Shown: positions 60,942-64,000 of the stretch, piece after piece
Position numbering within the stretch: the first letter of the stretch is position 1
How the letters are laid out: the number at the start of each line of letters is the position of its first letter
DNA from: Vreelandella sp031769195
GTDB taxonomy: Bacteria; Pseudomonadota; Gammaproteobacteria; Pseudomonadales; Halomonadaceae
Direction of reading: 5' to 3'
DNA: 64,000 nucleotides
NCBI RefSeq assembly: GCF_031769195.1
Contig: NZ_JAVHNP010000005.1
Coordinates: 62,001 to 126,000 of the forward strand
Notes under the pieces: generated by a model
Database searches by the model: none
What the model was told of the DNA's origin: nothing
Seen by the model: only the letters and a program-made list of their open reading frames with translations
Position numbers and translations under genes: made by a program

Positions 60942-62290
60942 CAGGCCTCTTTCTCGATCATGGTGAGATTGTCACGCAGGATGGGGCCGTACTCATATTT
61001 GCCGGGGCAAACATAGGTACACAGCGCCAGATCCTCTTCGTCCAGCTCAAGACACCCAAGCTGCATGGCAACCTCAATGTCGCCCACAATCAGCGAACGC
61101 AACAGCTGCGTTGGCATGACATCCAACGGCATAACGCGCTCGTAGTTACCCACCGGCACCATGGCCCGCTCGGAACCATTGGTTGATGTTGTCGGTGCGT
61201 AGTTGCTCAGGCCTTTAAATTTGGAAAGATAAATGCCCATCACAGAGTGGCGATTGGCACCCAGGGATAGCCATCCCATAAAGGTGCGCTTATTGCCCTC
61301 TTCCAGCAGACTGATTTGGTTGTGGAAACGACCCAAATACGTCAGTTTGCCTTCAGCGGCAGCGCCAGAGAATACCGAGCCGGAAATCACACGGGTGTCG
61401 TCGGGTTTGATGACTTCACCTGCCAAGAGTTCCTGGGTACTCGCACCTACGCGGGTACGTAGAATGCGCGGTTTCTCGGCACGCGGGCCACCTACCGCAA
61501 CAATACGGCTGACGTCCAGCTTACCTTCTACAAACAGCTTGCCGAAGGCAATCACGTCCTGATAACCGATGTGCCACACTTTTTTGTGCAGCGCCACGGG
61601 CGAGAGGTAGTGAATATGTGTGCCAACTAAGCCAGCCGGATGCGGCCCAGCAAAGCTTTCGGTTTTTACACCGCTGACATCACTGCCTGGAATCGAGGCG
61701 TTGGCACCCGTGCACAGAAAAACGTTGCCCTCGGTCAGGCGGGTTAGCACCTTGAGGCCGTCTTCAAATGCCTGGGCATTTTCGTTGATGATAAAAGCAG
61801 GGTCAGCGCTGAGTGGATGCGTATCCACAGCGGTGACAAAGATATCGGCAGGAACGCTATCGATAGCTGGCGTGCGTGAGAAAGGACGTGTGCGCAAAGC
61901 AGTCCAGAGTCCTGACTCAATTAGCTGATCAACAACGAGTTGACGATCTAGCTGTCCTAAAGCACCACGATCATGAGAAGCGAATGTCATCGCTTCTTCA
62001 TTTTCATCGACTTTAATAACCACAGACAGCAAACGACGTTTTTCGCCACGGTTAATAGCGACCACTTCACCACCGGCGGGCGCGGTAAAACGCACGCCAT
62101 CAATTTTCTTGTCGGTGAAGAGCAGCTGGCCTAGTTTGACCTTGTCCCCTTCCTGAACTTCCATCGTTGGCTTCATGCCAACGTAGTCAGTGCCCAGGAT
62201 TGCCACGTGACGCACAGGCTGCGCATCTTCAATACGCTGCTCGGGCGCTCCCGTGATGGGGAGATCCAGGCCTTTTTTGACTTCGATCAT
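60941..62290 (-). CDS. nqrA: Na+-NQR subunit A
   Basis: First subunit of the sodium pump, cytoplasmic and associated with NqrB; biotin-carrier-like domain folds. IEVKKGLDLPITGAPEQ is the conserved N-terminus; KLGQLLFTDKKIDGVRFTAPAGGEVVAI follows. The 449 residues match the family. The 318-bp gap upstream holds the operon promoter with a 22-bp-spaced direct repeat. Confidence 0.97.
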   Translation of the reverse strand: MIEVKKGLDLPITGAPEQRIEDAQPVRHVAILGTDYVGMKPTMEVQEGDKVKLGQLLFTDKKIDGVRFTAPAGGEVVAINRGEKRRLLSVVIKVDENEEAMTFASHDRGALGQLDRQLVVDQLIESGLWTALRTRPFSRTPAIDSVPADIFVTAVDTHPLSADPAFIINENAQAFEDGLKVLTRLTEGNVFLCTGANASIPGSDVSGVKTESFAGPHPAGLVGTHIHYLSPVALHKKVWHIGYQDVIAFGKLFVEGKLDVSRIVAVGGPRAEKPRILRTRVGASTQELLAGEVIKPDDTRVISGSVFSGAAAEGKLTYLGRFHNQISLLEEGNKRTFMGWLSLGANRHSVMGIYLSKFKGLSNYAPTTSTNGSERAMVPVGNYERVMPLDVMPTQLLRSLIVGDIEVAMQLGCLELDEEDLALCTYVCPGKYEYGPILRDNLTMIEKEA

Positions 62291-62341
62291 AGTCTCGCCC
62301 AGTTGATGGATCGGATATACGAAGGTAAGGGGTTCGAATGC

Positions 62342-62378
62342 TTATTTTCTGCTCAGCGAATTATTATTTTCTGCTCAG
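62342..62378. promoter_or_regulatory. Pair of 15-bp direct repeats upstream of nqrA
   Basis: TTATTTTCTGCTCAG occurs at 62342-62356 and again at 62364-62378, exactly 22 bp (two helical turns) apart, about 52-88 bp before the nqrA ATG. This spacing fits tandem binding of a regulator on one face of the DNA in the nqr promoter. Confidence 0.6.
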
Positions 62379-62515
62379 ATTGTTACCAGTCAGGCCCAAG
62401 CAAGCTTGAACCACCCCGAAAAATCCATCGTATTATAAAGACAAGCGCGGCCAATGACCACATCCCTGACGGCCTCCAAAAGTGCTATATGCTCGTCTAG
62501 GCTATTTGTTTCTGG

Positions 62516-62544
62516 TACAAAAAACGCCACCCGAGGGTGGCGTT
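62516..62544 (-). terminator. Rho-independent terminator after the GAPDH gene
   Basis: Stem AACGCCACCC / GGGTGGCGTT; followed by T6 on the minus strand. The rest of the nqrA-GAPDH gap (62379-62515) shows no gene. Confidence 0.88.
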
Positions 62545-62608
62545 GATACTTATTTGCGCTATGAAAGCCCTACATTAGCCTCTCACAGGCATATAGGAAT
62601 AAGCCGGG

Positions 62609-64000
62609 TTAGCGGGGTAGCTTCAAAAATTCCACATTAGACATATGTTGCAGAATACGAATTACTTGGCAGCTGTAGCCAAATTCGTTGTCGTACCACA
62701 TATAAACCACGGCGTGGTTGCCATTAGCAATCGTTGCTTTCGCATCTACGATGCCCGCATGACGGTTACCGACGAAGTCGGATGAAACGACTTCGGCAGA
62801 ATCGACAAAGTCGATCTGTTTTTGATAGGCCGAATTAATCGACATACGGCGCAGGTAGTCATTGAGCGCGGCAGCGTCTGTCCCCTTCTCTAACGTCAGG
62901 TTCAAAATCGCCATAGACACGTTCGGTGTCGGTACGCGAATAGCATTACCCGTTAACTTACCTTCCAGCTCAGGCAGTGCCTTAGCAACGGCTTTCGCAG
63001 CACCTGTTTCGGTCAAGACCATGTTCAGCGCCGCGCTACGGCCACGACGATCGCCTTTATGGAAGTTATCAATCAGGTTTTGGTCGTTGGTGTAGGCATG
63101 AACCGTTTCCACGTGACCAGTCACCACACCGTACTCGTCGTTGAGCACTTTCAGAACCGGCACGATAGCATTGGTGGTGCATGAAGCCGCAGACACGATG
63201 CGGTCGTCATCACCAATCGTTTCATGATTAATGCCGAAAACGATATTTTTGATGTCACCTTTACCCGGTGCGGTAAGCAGCGCTTTTGCCACCCCTTTAC
63301 ACTCAAGGTGCTGACTAAGGCCCGCCTCGTCACGCCAGATACCCGTGTTGTCGACGACGACCGCGTTATGAATATCGTAGACGGTGTAATCAATCTCGCT
63401 GGGCGAGTCAGCGTAAATCACCTGCACTACGTTGCCGTTAATGGTCAGCGTGCGGGCTTCCGCATCCACAGTGATGGTGCCGTCAAACGGACCATGCACA
63501 GAATCACGGCGTAATAGGCTGGCGCGTTTTTCCAGATCTTTTGCCACATCACCACGCCCACGCACGACAATCGCACGCAGTCGCAGCAAGTTACCGCCAC
63601 CGGCCTTCTCGATCATGACGCGAGCGAGCAGGCGGCCAATGCGACCAAAACCGTAGAGCACGACATCCTGTGGCTCGCCTTTGCTGCCTCCGGGCTGAAA
63701 ACCATCAATGATGTCGCTTAATTCACGACGCAAAAAGGCATCTAAGTCACCGCCGCCCTGGCGCTTAAAGCTAACGGCAAGCTTGCCCACGTCAACGTGC
63801 GCCGGCCCCAGATTCATCTCACTCATCGCCTTAACGATGGGGTAAGTATCCTCAACAGACAGCTCCGTGCCTTCAATTTTACGCACGAAGCGGTGATCTT
63901 TAAGAATACGAATGACCGACCGCTTGATCAGAGAACGTCCGAACATAGTGGCAACAACGTTGTTCTGGCGATAAAGCTGACCCACCAGCGGGATCATTTG
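62609..64000 (-). CDS. gap: Glyceraldehyde-3-phosphate dehydrogenase, long form (N-terminus off right edge)
   Basis: NAD(P)-dependent GAPDH. It has the nucleotide loop YGFGRIGRLLARVM (about 115-128 in the visible part), the catalytic cysteine in SAASCTTNAI, HAYTNDQNLID, and WYDNEFGYS. About 110 residues precede the Rossmann domain, as in the long Pseudomonas GAPDH next to nqr. The first ATG visible (63997) starts MIPLVGQLYRQNNVVATMFG, but in that family this segment comes some 20 residues into the protein. The true start therefore probably lies beyond 64000. Confidence 0.92.
   Translation of the reverse strand, partial: QMIPLVGQLYRQNNVVATMFGRSLIKRSVIRILKDHRFVRKIEGTELSVEDTYPIVKAMSEMNLGPAHVDVGKLAVSFKRQGGGDLDAFLRRELSDIIDGFQPGGSKGEPQDVVLYGFGRIGRLLARVMIEKAGGGNLLRLRAIVVRGRGDVAKDLEKRASLLRRDSVHGPFDGTITVDAEARTLTINGNVVQVIYADSPSEIDYTVYDIHNAVVVDNTGIWRDEAGLSQHLECKGVAKALLTAPGKGDIKNIVFGINHETIGDDDRIVSAASCTTNAIVPVLKVLNDEYGVVTGHVETVHAYTNDQNLIDNFHKGDRRGRSAALNMVLTETGAAKAVAKALPELEGKLTGNAIRVPTPNVSMAILNLTLEKGTDAAALNDYLRRMSINSAYQKQIDFVDSAEVVSSDFVGNRHAGIVDAKATIANGNHAVVYMWYDNEFGYSCQVIRILQHMSNVEFLKLPR

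Overview
The window looks like a chromosomal segment of a moderately halophilic gammaproteobacterium, most likely Halomonas or a close relative. Many proteins have acidic tails or acidic surfaces. There is a complete Na+-translocating NADH:quinone reductase operon. Gene order is largely that of Pseudomonas: leuCDB-asd-fimV-truA-trpF-accD-folC-SPOR-cvpA-purF-metZ, and sthA next to nqrABCDEF and a long-form GAPDH gene. These assignments come from reading the translations; no database search was run.

Layout. 1-7.3 kb: the end of purM, purN, dcd, the mrp/apbC ATPase, a long coiled-coil membrane protein, cobA, a diguanylate cyclase and a phhB-phhC pair. 7.4-13.6 kb: an NCS2 nucleobase permease behind a structured leader, a MATE exporter, a cytochrome b561/YceI pair, a small secreted protein and metZ. 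13.6-30.6 kb: a long minus-strand core block (purF, cvpA, SPOR, folC, accD, trpA, trpB, trpF, truA, fimV, asd, leuB, leuD, leuC), closed by a divergent LysR regulator. 30.6-37 kb: pgaABCD for poly-N-acetylglucosamine synthesis and export, with a consensus FNR/ANR box upstream.

37-46.5 kb is an accessory island. Nearly all of its genes lie on the minus strand, several are broken, and dispersed repeats lie at both ends. It holds an orphan antitoxin, a DUF6979-like protein, a DCC-family protein, a C39-like peptidase, a nucleotidyltransferase, a 5'-nucleotidase and an IS remnant. Its most interesting part (43.2-45.95 kb) is a probable type II Thoeris anti-phage system: a TIR gene (thsB), a two-TM plus Macro-domain effector (thsA) and a HIT-family hydrolase whose start codon overlaps the thsA stop. 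A second TIR gene lies just upstream. The two TIR genes are separated by a 72-bp attC-like site, another attC-like site follows the HIT gene, and a third core-site-like GTTATGC precedes the first TIR gene. The arrangement resembles an integron cassette array without an integrase (CALIN).

46.5-64 kb is core again: a polytopic membrane protein, a ybeL-like zinc-ribbon protein divergent from leuS-lptE-holA, a PA2779/PA2778-like pair, sthA, nqrM, nqrFEDCBA (minus strand) and a GAPDH gene that runs off the right edge. No tRNA, rRNA or CRISPR array was seen.
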